DNA from: Victivallales bacterium
Lineage (GTDB): Bacteria > Verrucomicrobiota > Lentisphaeria > Victivallales > JAADHT01
Direction of reading: 5' to 3'
Assembly: GCA_016930955.1 (NCBI GenBank)
Contig: JAFGFR010000208.1
Location: 1-12,482 of the forward strand
Length of the DNA: 12,482 nucleotides
Shown here piece after piece: positions 7,001-12,482 of this stretch. The translations under genes and the position numbers were made by a program. Positions within the stretch are counted from its first letter, which is position 1; every line of letters begins with the position of its first letter. The notes under the pieces are model-generated. The model ran no database searches, was not told the DNA's origin, and saw nothing but the letters and a program-made list of their open reading frames with translations.

Positions 7001-8050
7001 GTGAGGACAAGCGGTTCGGACATAGCGGATTTCTACAAGCAGGTGTCTTTGCTGCTCAAGTCCGGCCTGCCCATGGCAGACTCGATCCGACAGCTCGGGA
7101 TGAACTTCGAGAAGCCCGACTTCAAGGAAATATTGCTCGACATCTCGGAGAACGTGTCCCGCGGCGAGACGCTTTCGGGCGCGATGGCCAGGCATCCCGC
7201 GTACTTCACCAAGTTCCAGACCCGAATGGTCGAGGCCGGCGAGAAAAGCGAGATGCTCCCCGAGACACTCGCGGAAATCGCGAACTCTGCAAGGTTCGAC
7301 CTCCAGTTGGTGTCAATCGTGCGCGATATCGCGATCTACCCGGTATTCGCGATGTGGTTCGCCTTTGTGATATTATTCTACCTCATGACCGTTCTGGTTC
7401 CTGAGTTTAAAGCCATATTCGACGAGATGCTTGGCGGCGAACCTCTCCCGGCCTTGACCGAACTTATTTTGGAACTCGCGAAATTCTTTGTGAGATATCT
7501 TCGGTTTTTTGTCGCCGCCCTAGCTGGCTATGTGGTGTTCTTCATCTGGCTGTTCGGCGGCACCCCCTCGGCAAAACGCCTTTTCCTCAGAGTCATATCC
7601 TTCTTCCCGGGCGCCGGGAGTATCTACTACAATTTGAACATCGCCAAATTGTGCGCATTGTGGTCGGTGCTGATGAGGCAGGAAATCGGCACTGCCGATT
7701 CGCTGCGGATAGTCTCCTCGTTGATTGACAGCAGAAGGATATCCGAGTCGCTGCAGAGGGCTGCCCGGTCCGTCGAGGACGGGACCGCTCTGCCGGATGC
7801 CCTGCGCCAGGAGAAAGCCATCTCGGGAATGATACCCCTGACCGTCGCGCATGTCCCGGAAAACGAACTGCCACAGGAACTTGCAAATCTCGCAGTGCTC
7901 TTCCGCGACAAGTCAGCATCGTCAACCCGTGTCGCGTCAGCGCTATGGGGCATGCTGGCAATCATTTTCCTCTCAGTCTCTATCGGAACAATTGTGATTG
8001 CAATGTTCATGCCCCTGATCAGTATCTTCACAAAACTCAGCGGCGGGTGA
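7001..8050 (+). CDS. Type II secretion / type IV pilus inner-membrane platform protein (GspF/PilC family), first copy
   Basis: This 349-residue protein has two T2SSF domains. The first is at about 8-133: DFYKQVSLLLKSGLPMADSIRQL, then RGETLSGAMARHPAYFTKFQTRMVEAGEKSEMLPETL. The second, more diverged, is at about 212-340: LCALWSVLMRQEIGTADSLRIV... Membrane segments lie near 110-133, 167-187 and 314-340, the usual three-segment layout. GspF/PilC proteins form the inner-membrane platform on which the cytoplasmic ATPase acts to assemble (pseudo)pilins. The start is GTG 7001: GGAGG at 6991-6995 sits 5 bases before it, and the T2SSF domain begins directly after. The longer frame, open back to ATG 6815, adds 62 residues without family features. 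The protein is shorter than the usual roughly 400 residues because the N-terminal extension is missing. It is first in a tight operon. Confidence 0.9.
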   Translation: MRTSGSDIADFYKQVSLLLKSGLPMADSIRQLGMNFEKPDFKEILLDISENVSRGETLSGAMARHPAYFTKFQTRMVEAGEKSEMLPETLAEIANSARFDLQLVSIVRDIAIYPVFAMWFAFVILFYLMTVLVPEFKAIFDEMLGGEPLPALTELILELAKFFVRYLRFFVAALAGYVVFFIWLFGGTPSAKRLFLRVISFFPGAGSIYYNLNIAKLCALWSVLMRQEIGTADSLRIVSSLIDSRRISESLQRAARSVEDGTALPDALRQEKAISGMIPLTVAHVPENELPQELANLAVLFRDKSASSTRVASALWGMLAIIFLSVSIGTIVIAMFMPLISIFTKLSGG

Positions 8051-8053
8051 TCT

Positions 8054-9292
8054 ATGTACGGAATTGCATCGAGTCAAGCCTGCTTCGACGACATTTTCAG
8101 CATTGATAATACAGCTTCCCCGCACGATCAATCCGTGAGGATCATGAGCACCCTTGCTTGGGCCGTGCGCTGCAAGATCCCCCTCGGCGAGGCACTTGTA
8201 ACTCTTCAGCAGGGCGAAGGCGCGCCAAGCTTCTTAAAAAGCATGTCAAGGGACCGGGAACTGAGTTTTGGGTTCAGGAAAGCTGCTGAAGACCTACAGT
8301 CGGGGCTCCCGCTCTCCCAGGCCCTGACCCATCTCAAAAAGTACCTGCCGCCCTACGTACAACCTGCGATAAGGGAGTCTGAAAAACGCCATTCTGTTGA
8401 CAAGGTGATCCCTGTGATAGCGACCCAGATGCGCTATTCCGCAAATGTCCACCATCAACGAAAGGCTTCCTTGACGTATCCCTTCATAATGTTTTTGCAG
8501 AGCATTGGCATCCTTTGTGGCACAGTCTTTTTCATATTGCCGCAGTTCCAAAGAATATTCGGAGAGCTTTACGTAGGTAAGAATGTACCAAAAATCGTCC
8601 AGATCATGATGAGTTTCTCGACTCCAACTAGATTTACAAGGCAAGTTTTCGGGGGGATTTTCAGAGACTTTTATTATATGTCTTTTTCATCATGGTTTTG
8701 GATTGAATTGCTTTCATTATCCATTTTGGTCTTAATCTCTCTGTTGATTGTCATGCTTTTCATCATGGCAGTAAAACTCATTTACAAGCTTGAGCCTTTT
8801 GCGAGGCTGGCGGCGGAGCTGTTTCTTCTGCACATCCCATTTATCGGGAGGGATATGAAGAGGATGGCTTTGTTCGAGTTCGCTGCCGGGATGGCCTGCT
8901 ACACGGAGGCCGGGCTGGATATTGTCGAGGCGGCGGAGCTGAGCGCCAAAAGCGTCAGCCAGGCATGGATGAGAAGGCGCATATCACGGTTCGCCGAAAA
9001 GACCCGCAACGGCGCGAAGTGGTGCGATGCCTGGGATGAGCTCGGCTTGGATCTGCCATTCTATTCCTGGCTGGCACGCAACGCGGCATCACGTGAAAAG
9101 GCGACTGATGGCTTCATGCAGATGATTCACTGGCTGAAAGACGATATTTCTGATTTCTCCAGGATTTTCATAAGAATTGTCGGAATGGCGGTGCATATGC
9201 TCAATGCTTTTTTTGTCGGGTTCATTGTCCTGAGCCTGGGCTATGGGATATTTCATCTGATATATATTGCCTCGTCACAGATAGACTGGTGA
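8054..9292 (+). CDS. GspF/PilC-like inner-membrane protein, diverged second copy
   Basis: This 412-residue protein begins 3 bases after the previous stop. It has the GspF layout: a cytoplasmic helical domain at about 28-135 (AWAVRCKIPLGEALVTLQ...DLQSGLPLSQAL...AIRESEKRHSVDKVI), membrane segments near 141-164, 215-241 and 371-405, and a second domain at about 268-365 (FEFAAGMACYTEAGLDIVEAAELSAKSV). It resembles its upstream neighbour in pattern only, so the pair is an old duplication or two separately recruited proteins, not a recent copy. The stretch from about 8565 to 8780, coding for the loop and second membrane segment, looks richer in A+T than the flanks. Having two F proteins in one operon is unusual. 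They may form a mixed platform, or one may be specialised. Confidence 0.82.
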   Translation: MYGIASSQACFDDIFSIDNTASPHDQSVRIMSTLAWAVRCKIPLGEALVTLQQGEGAPSFLKSMSRDRELSFGFRKAAEDLQSGLPLSQALTHLKKYLPPYVQPAIRESEKRHSVDKVIPVIATQMRYSANVHHQRKASLTYPFIMFLQSIGILCGTVFFILPQFQRIFGELYVGKNVPKIVQIMMSFSTPTRFTRQVFGGIFRDFYYMSFSSWFWIELLSLSILVLISLLIVMLFIMAVKLIYKLEPFARLAAELFLLHIPFIGRDMKRMALFEFAAGMACYTEAGLDIVEAAELSAKSVSQAWMRRRISRFAEKTRNGAKWCDAWDELGLDLPFYSWLARNAASREKATDGFMQMIHWLKDDISDFSRIFIRIVGMAVHMLNAFFVGFIVLSLGYGIFHLIYIASSQIDW

Positions 9293-10356
9293 ACGATATG
9301 GAAACCGAGCCACACATATTTGTTGAGCGGGTGATATGCGATGCCTTGCGCGAGGGTGCGAGCGACATTTTCTTTTTGCCTGAAGAAGCTGTTTTCAGGG
9401 TGAGGGTGAGGGTAAATGGAGTGCAGAGGGCTGTCGCGGAGGTGCCGCATGGCCACGGCGAGATGTGCGTCGCCCACATAAAGTCGCTCGCGGGTCTTCT
9501 GACCTACAGGTCTAAGATCGCGCAGGACGGCGTGATACGAGGGATAAAGGACAAGCATGGGGATGCGAAGTTCGCGAACTCCGAGCTTCGTGTCTCGACC
9601 CTGCCGACGATCTGCGGCGAGAGGCTGGCGGTCAGGATTGTCCAGGAGGAGGAGTCCGTCAGGCATATCGGGGATCTGGGCTTCCGCCCGTGGGTGTCGG
9701 AGGCGCTGGCGAGGATACTTATGAGGTCCTCCGGCCTGACCATCCTCACAGGCCCCACCGGATGCGGCAAGACCACCACCATCTACGCGATGATCCGCGA
9801 GCTTCTGCGGGTCTCGCACGACCCGGCGTCAATAATCACCATCGAGGACCCGGTGGAATGCTCGATCAAGGGCATATCCCAGACTTCCGTGTCGAGGGGG
9901 GACGCGGAATGGAACTACGCGAAGGCTTTGCGCGCCGCCCTGAGGCATGACGTCAAGACGCTGGTCATCGGCGAGCTGCGCGACACTGAAGTGGTGAAGG
10001 TGGCGCTCGATGCCGCGCTCACCGGGCACAGGGTGATTGCCACCTACCATGCCGGCGACATCCCATCGGTGTTCGCGCGGATGCTGCACCAGGGCTTCGA
10101 GCCCTTCCTTGTTGCCGCCGCGATCTCGGGAGTCCTGGCACAGCGGCTTGTATCATCCGCGTGTTCAGAGACCCGCGTCCCGGTAGCGGCCGTCCTCGAG
10201 CCCGACGCCGAATGGCAGGACTTCATTGCCGGCAACCCCGCGATCTGCGAGATTCGCAAAAGGATCAGCCTGCTTCCACGCTCGGACATCGCCTTGGAGG
10301 CGGAGGCGATGGAGAAGGAAGGGCTGATCACGGACAGATGGAGGCTGGAGATCTGA
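9289..10356 (+). CDS. GspE/PilB/PilT-type secretion ATPase, short form
   Basis: This is a 355-residue motor ATPase of the type II secretion / type IV pilus family. Residues 10-115 form the PAS-like N2 domain (DALREGASDIFFLPEE...SELRVSTLPTICGERLAVRI). The RecA-like domain carries Walker A GPTGCGKTT (155-163), the Asp box IITIEDPVE (182-190), Walker B LVIGELRD (225-232) and the His box TGHRVIATYHA (245-255). VLAQRLV (282-288) matches the family's conserved C-terminal segment, but the tetracysteine zinc module of GspE/PilB is absent. The N1 domain that docks GspE onto GspL is also absent, so the length is PilT-like. GTG 9289 overlaps the previous stop by 4 bases. ATG 9298, 9 bases later and behind a weak GGTGA, is an equally good start. 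The partners are the GspF-type proteins just upstream. Confidence 0.92.
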   Translation: MNDMETEPHIFVERVICDALREGASDIFFLPEEAVFRVRVRVNGVQRAVAEVPHGHGEMCVAHIKSLAGLLTYRSKIAQDGVIRGIKDKHGDAKFANSELRVSTLPTICGERLAVRIVQEEESVRHIGDLGFRPWVSEALARILMRSSGLTILTGPTGCGKTTTIYAMIRELLRVSHDPASIITIEDPVECSIKGISQTSVSRGDAEWNYAKALRAALRHDVKTLVIGELRDTEVVKVALDAALTGHRVIATYHAGDIPSVFARMLHQGFEPFLVAAAISGVLAQRLVSSACSETRVPVAAVLEPDAEWQDFIAGNPAICEIRKRISLLPRSDIALEAEAMEKEGLITDRWRLEI

Positions 10357-10357
10357 G

Positions 10358-10744
10358 ATGGAAGCCCGGAAAAAATATATGATGATGCAGGAGCTGCTTT
10401 GCGCGGCGGTCCTGTTCGGGGTGATCTCGGCGGCCTTCCTGACTACAGTCCATCATATGCATAAGGCGGAGGCTAGGTTCGTCAACGAGCAAAGGGCGTT
10501 GCTGGTGCTCGACAACACCATCGAGAGAGTCGCGGCCCTGGATGGGGCGACCGCAGAAAATGTAGAAAAAATCTTCGAGCATGAATACGCCTGCAGCATG
10601 CTCGAGGGGAACAAGGCGGCGAAGCCCGGGGTCGAGGCCAAGGGCGACGCGCTTGTCCTGTTCTTCACCGACGGCAACGGACACGTCATCGCCAGGACAA
10701 CCGTCAATACAACACCAAGGGAAAATGCCGGGGGTGGCGAATGA
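10358..10744 (+). CDS. Small prepilin-like membrane protein (minor pseudopilin candidate)
   Basis: This 128-residue protein starts with a basic MEARKKY, followed by one hydrophobic helix with a glutamate near its start (QELLCAAVLFGVISAAFLTT, residues 11-30) and then a coiled, charged segment (AEARFVNEQRALLVLDNTIERVAAL). This is the class III signal plan of type IV prepilins and of GspI/PilV-like minor pseudopilins. The match is degenerate: there is no Gly before the helix, and the Glu is 5th or 6th depending on where cleavage is placed. The remainder (about 65-128) is a short globular domain with no recognised motif. GGAG at 10347-10350 lies 7 bases before the ATG, and the gap to the ATPase stop is one base. 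Identification rests on N-terminal architecture plus operon position. Confidence 0.7.
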   Translation: MEARKKYMMMQELLCAAVLFGVISAAFLTTVHHMHKAEARFVNEQRALLVLDNTIERVAALDGATAENVEKIFEHEYACSMLEGNKAAKPGVEAKGDALVLFFTDGNGHVIARTTVNTTPRENAGGGE

Positions 10745-11241
10745 ACATCCCGGCCAAACAGCACATGAAAACCATGAGACACAGACCCTCGAATGCCAGA
10801 TATACCCTCATCGAGCTGCTGATGGCAATATCAATGCTCTCTTTCATGCTGACAACCATCATGCTGTTCTTCGGCAAGGCCACGACCTTGTGCAAACAGC
10901 TTTCGACGCGTGCCTACGCCAACCAGCAGATCTTAGTCCTGAGAAACAAATGGCGGAAGACCCTCCACAGCCAGGACATCCCTGAACTCTCGACGGCCGA
11001 CCAGGGGATGAGCTTCGTTTCAGGCCCGCGCTCCGTCGAGGTGAAGGACAGGCATATCCATTTCAAAACCCCGCAAGCAACCGAGAGCTACAGACTGCCA
11101 AACAGCGCCAACGTAAGATTCGAGATCGAGGACCACCCCTTACAAAAAATCGCCGTGATGATCGTCGAGCTAGACAACCCCGCAGGGAAAAAAGACACCG
11201 TCAGGATTGTCGCATGCCAAAGGCAAAACCATGAAAAATGA
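10741..11241 (+). CDS. Prepilin-like protein with YTLIELL signal (GspJ/PilW-like minor pseudopilin candidate)
   Basis: The gene starts in an ATGA overlap with the previous stop and encodes 166 residues. A 20-residue basic leader ends in Arg20. The class III helix follows: YTLIELLMAISMLSFMLTTIM (21-41), with the conserved Glu at +5 if cleavage occurs between Arg20 and Tyr21. A glycine normally stands at -1. A basic residue there recalls Lentisphaerota prepilins, which I remember with Lys/Arg before FTLIELL. The C-terminal region (about 65-166) looks beta-rich (SFVSGPRSVEVKDRHIHFKT...AVMIVELDNPAGKKDTVRIVAC), as in GspJ/PulJ-type pseudopilins. The role suggested is that of a minor tip or assembly subunit, extracted from the inner membrane by the ATPase and F proteins encoded upstream. 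Confidence 0.78.
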   Translation: MNIPAKQHMKTMRHRPSNARYTLIELLMAISMLSFMLTTIMLFFGKATTLCKQLSTRAYANQQILVLRNKWRKTLHSQDIPELSTADQGMSFVSGPRSVEVKDRHIHFKTPQATESYRLPNSANVRFEIEDHPLQKIAVMIVELDNPAGKKDTVRIVACQRQNHEK

Positions 11242-11401
11242 AAAAGGCGTAGCAATAATAATGATGCTCGTGCTCACCGCCGCGCTCATGATAATACTCT
11301 CGGCCGCAGCAACTGCACTGCACGCCCTCGCAAACCAAAACAAAACTCTCAAACAAGAACTCAACAAAACCGAGCTCCGGGTGCCAGATTCTGAAAACTG
11401 A
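11231..11401 (+). CDS. 56-residue GspK/PilX-like N-terminal stub
   Basis: This short gene overlaps the 3' end of the preceding one by 11 bases and ends the operon. It encodes a basic leader MKNEKG, a hydrophobic helix VAIIMMLVLTAALMIILSAAATAL (7-30) and a charged amphipathic tail that stops at residue 56. A Gly immediately before the helix with no Glu at +5 is the pattern of GspK minor pseudopilins and PilX-like proteins (KGVALI... type). Those normally carry a domain of more than 200 residues, which is missing here. It could be a natural minimal subunit or a truncated gene. The ATG at 11231 is preferred over an upstream TTG at 11207 because it places the leader right before the helix. Confidence 0.6.
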   Translation: MKNEKGVAIIMMLVLTAALMIILSAAATALHALANQNKTLKQELNKTELRVPDSEN

Positions 11402-11431
11402 AACCGATTGGCGATCAAATATCGCAGTCGG
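11402..11431 (+). terminator. Hairpin directly after the secretion-like operon
   Basis: ACCGATT (11402-11408) pairs with AGTCGGT (11425-11431), and GCGAT (11410-11414) pairs with ATCGC (11420-11424). This gives about 12 base pairs with one bulged G and one G-U pair around a 5-base loop. It begins at the end of the stop codon. No T-tract follows, so it may be a 3'-end stabiliser or a factor-dependent end instead of a classic intrinsic terminator. Confidence 0.4.
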
Positions 11432-11531
11432 TGGACGAGAAAGACGACGAGAACGGATGACGAGATAGAGCAATACACCGCCCCTTCCCTTTACAGCAAA
11501 CCTGCCTGCCGCGGCGTAGCCTAATTGACAC

Positions 11532-11563
11532 CGAGTCACGAAGTCATGAAGTCACGAAGTCAA
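11532..11563. repeat. Four tandem copies of an 8-bp GAAGTCAC-type unit
   Basis: The units are CGAGTCAC, GAAGTCAT, GAAGTCAC and GAAGTCAA, head to tail without gaps. Similar GTCACGAAGTCA strings occur between genes in many environmental bacterial genomes as I recall, but I could not check this. The repeat lies in non-coding DNA. Confidence 0.8.
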
Positions 11564-11613
11564 GGCTAGGATAGCCACAGAGAAGAAAACGGAGATTAAG
11601 GGGAAAGATTAGA

Positions 11614-11639
11614 GGTGCTTGGGGAGGGGTGCTTGGGGA
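11614..11639. repeat. Paired 12-bp direct repeat GGTGCTTGGGGA
   Basis: Two identical copies (11614-11625 and 11628-11639) are separated by GG. The second runs on into CGGAGTATTC. This wording recalls REP-like elements mobilised by RAYT (Y1) transposases, but no transposase gene and no matching inverted copy lie nearby. Confidence 0.65.
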
Positions 11640-11715
11640 CGGAGTATTCTTGTTTTCACGTTTCGTGATGCAAACGGTTAACCTCAAGTTTTTAGGAGGA
11701 AACCCATTTCGCCGC

Positions 11716-11743
11716 TTGACGAAATATTTAGCTGTGCTAGTTT
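11716..11743 (+). promoter_or_regulatory. Putative promoter and operator of the ars operon
   Basis: TTGACG (11716-11721), a 16-bp spacer and TAGTTT (11738-11743) with an extended TGC directly before it form a good sigma-70-like promoter, about 60 bp upstream of arsR. The spacer contains the perfect palindrome AAATATTT (11722-11729), an A/T-rich dyad in the right place for ArsR to block RNA polymerase. That ArsR binds this exact site is inferred. Confidence 0.45.
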
Positions 11744-11803
11744 TGTTCTGCTGGTGGACGTGGCATGTTGATTTTTTTAATTGGCTCTTAGGGTTTGCGG
11801 GTT

Positions 11804-12181
11804 ATGGATATTGATGGAATGGGAATGATTTTGAAGGCTCTTGGGGACGGTAGCCGTTTGCGGCTATTGAATGCCTTGAGCGGGGGCAGTCTGTGTGTCT
11901 GCCAGTTGATAGAGCTTGTGGGTCTGGCGCCGTCCACTGTGTCGAGGCACATGAGTGTGCTGAAGGCTGCCGGGCTGGTGAGGAGCGAGAAGCGTGGCCG
12001 TTGGCAGCACTACCGGCTTTCCGAGGGGGATTCGGGATTCGCCGCCGGGATCAGGGACCATGTGCTTGACGGCTTGAGGGGCAGCTCGGGGTTTGCCGGC
12101 GACGACAAGAGGCTTGATGCGATAAGGGAATGTGATCTGGAGGAGCTATGCCGGAGAACGACGACGGGCCATTGCGGTTGA
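11804..12181 (+). CDS. arsR: ArsR-family arsenic-responsive repressor
   Basis: This 125-residue winged-helix protein belongs to the ArsR/SmtB family. The opening ILKALGDGSRLRLLNAL (9-25) is the classic dimer and first helix motif. SLCVCQLIELV (29-39) holds Cys31 and Cys33, the CVC arsenite/antimonite site in the third helix. APSTVSRHMSVLKAAGLV is the DNA recognition helix, and EKRGRWQHYRL is the wing. Binding of As(III) to these cysteines would release the operator and switch the operon on. The C-terminus adds three more cysteines (ECDLEELC...GHCG), which might complete or extend the metal site. ATG 11804 is chosen. A TTG at 11795 is an alternative, and the ribosome site is weak for both. The arsenate reductase gene overlaps its end by 34 bases, which suggests translational coupling. 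Confidence 0.92.
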   Translation: MDIDGMGMILKALGDGSRLRLLNALSGGSLCVCQLIELVGLAPSTVSRHMSVLKAAGLVRSEKRGRWQHYRLSEGDSGFAAGIRDHVLDGLRGSSGFAGDDKRLDAIRECDLEELCRRTTTGHCG

Positions 12182-12482
12182 AGGTTTTGTTTTTATGCAC
12201 GGGCAATTCCTGCCGCAGCCAGATGGCGGAGGGCTGGGGCAGGCACCTGCTGGGCGACAAGTATGATTTTTATTCTGCCGGGATTGAGACCCACGGTCTG
12301 AACCCCATGGCCGTCATGGTGATGGCAGAGGCCGGTGTGGACATATCCGGGCAGCGCTCGAAGCTGCTTTCAGAGCTTGACGCGGTCAGCTTCGATCTGG
12401 TCGTCGCTGTATGCGGGCACGCCCACGAGAGCTGCCCGATCTTCCCCGGGAAGACAAAGGTGGTCCACGTCGGCTTCGAGGA
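12148..12482 (+). CDS. arsC: Arsenate reductase, thioredoxin-dependent LMW-PTP type (3' end outside window)
   Basis: This enzyme reduces arsenate to arsenite in the cytoplasm so that it can be exported. The visible 111 residues show the low-molecular-weight phosphatase P-loop CTGNSCRS (17-24), with nucleophile Cys17 and Arg23. The redox pair is Cys89 and Cys96, in CGHAHESCP. These three cysteines make up the relay of the pI258-type, thioredoxin-recycled ArsC, in contrast to the glutaredoxin-linked E. coli plasmid type. SQMAEGW, YSAGIETHGLNPMAV and the terminal VVHVGFE also match that family. GGAGG at 12139-12143 lies 4 bases before the ATG, which falls inside arsR. About 20-30 residues are missing at the window edge. 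An arsenite efflux gene (acr3 or arsB) would be expected downstream. Confidence 0.93.
   Translation, partial: MPENDDGPLRLKVLFLCTGNSCRSQMAEGWGRHLLGDKYDFYSAGIETHGLNPMAVMVMAEAGVDISGQRSKLLSELDAVSFDLVVAVCGHAHESCPIFPGKTKVVHVGFE

Larger units (their letters stand above)
11432..11715. other. Non-coding repeat-bearing gap between the secretion-like operon and ars operon
   Basis: No convincing gene is present. In order the gap holds the second copy of the 20-bp GACGAG-rich element (11444-11463), the tandem 8-bp repeats (11532-11563), a purine-rich CCACAGAGAAG stretch (11575-11605), the paired 12-bp GGTGCTTGGGGA repeat (11614-11639), and an orphan AGGAGG at 11694-11699. The only open frame (11629-11814) has no ribosome site and no family features. 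Confidence 0.6.

Noticed and set aside
11629..11814. 61-codon open frame with a Trp/Phe-rich C-terminus upstream of arsR
   Set aside because: It starts inside a direct repeat, has no ribosome site at GTG 11629 or ATG 11668, crosses the likely ars promoter, and shows no recognisable domain.
11839..11849. A further CTTGGGGACGG matching the repeat at 11632-11642
   Set aside because: Here it encodes the conserved ALGDG of ArsR, so the match is explained by coding.
1..12482. CRISPR array, tRNA, rRNA or intact insertion sequence
   Set aside because: I saw no regularly spaced repeats of suitable length, no cloverleaf or T-loop signature and no transposase frame on either strand.

Overview
The window looks like a chromosomal segment of a moderately GC-rich, Gram-negative-type bacterium. 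The Lentisphaerota (PVC superphylum) are my best guess. The clues are prepilin-like proteins with a basic residue instead of glycine before an (F/Y)TLIELL segment, a Gfo/Idh/MocA oxidoreductase, a large secreted TPR protein with a PKD-like region of a style I associate with planctomycete and Lentisphaera relatives, and intergenic low-complexity repeats. No single marker proves this.

Left part (1-3419): the 3' end of a PIN-domain (VapC-like) gene overlaps a near-consensus CRP-type palindrome. A Gfo/Idh/MocA oxidoreductase follows behind a perfect TATAAT. A complete aspartyl-tRNA synthetase gene (aspS) lies convergent to it on the minus strand.

Middle (3420-6338): a 682-residue secreted TPR protein of unknown function is divergent from aspS. 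It is followed 82 bp later by a small FHA-domain protein. Together they may form a two-gene operon.

Junction (6338-7000): the minus strand carries only the N-terminal part of amidophosphoribosyltransferase (purF, Ntn glutaminase domain). It is well conserved in sequence but cut off at about residue 115, where it runs into the 3' end of the FHA gene. This looks like a rearrangement scar.

Right-middle (7001-11401): a tightly packed six-gene operon on the plus strand resembles the inner-membrane motor of a type II secretion or type IV pilus machine. It has two different GspF/PilC-type membrane proteins in tandem, one short GspE/PilT-type ATPase and three small prepilin-like proteins, the last only 56 residues. 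There is no secretin, prepilin peptidase or ordinary major pseudopilin in view. This cassette is the most interesting system in the window.

Right end (11402-12482): about 400 bp of non-coding DNA carries a hairpin, tandem 8-bp repeats and a 12-bp direct repeat. An arsenic resistance operon follows: an ArsR repressor with a CVC metal-binding motif, overlapped by a thioredoxin-type arsenate reductase that runs off the window.
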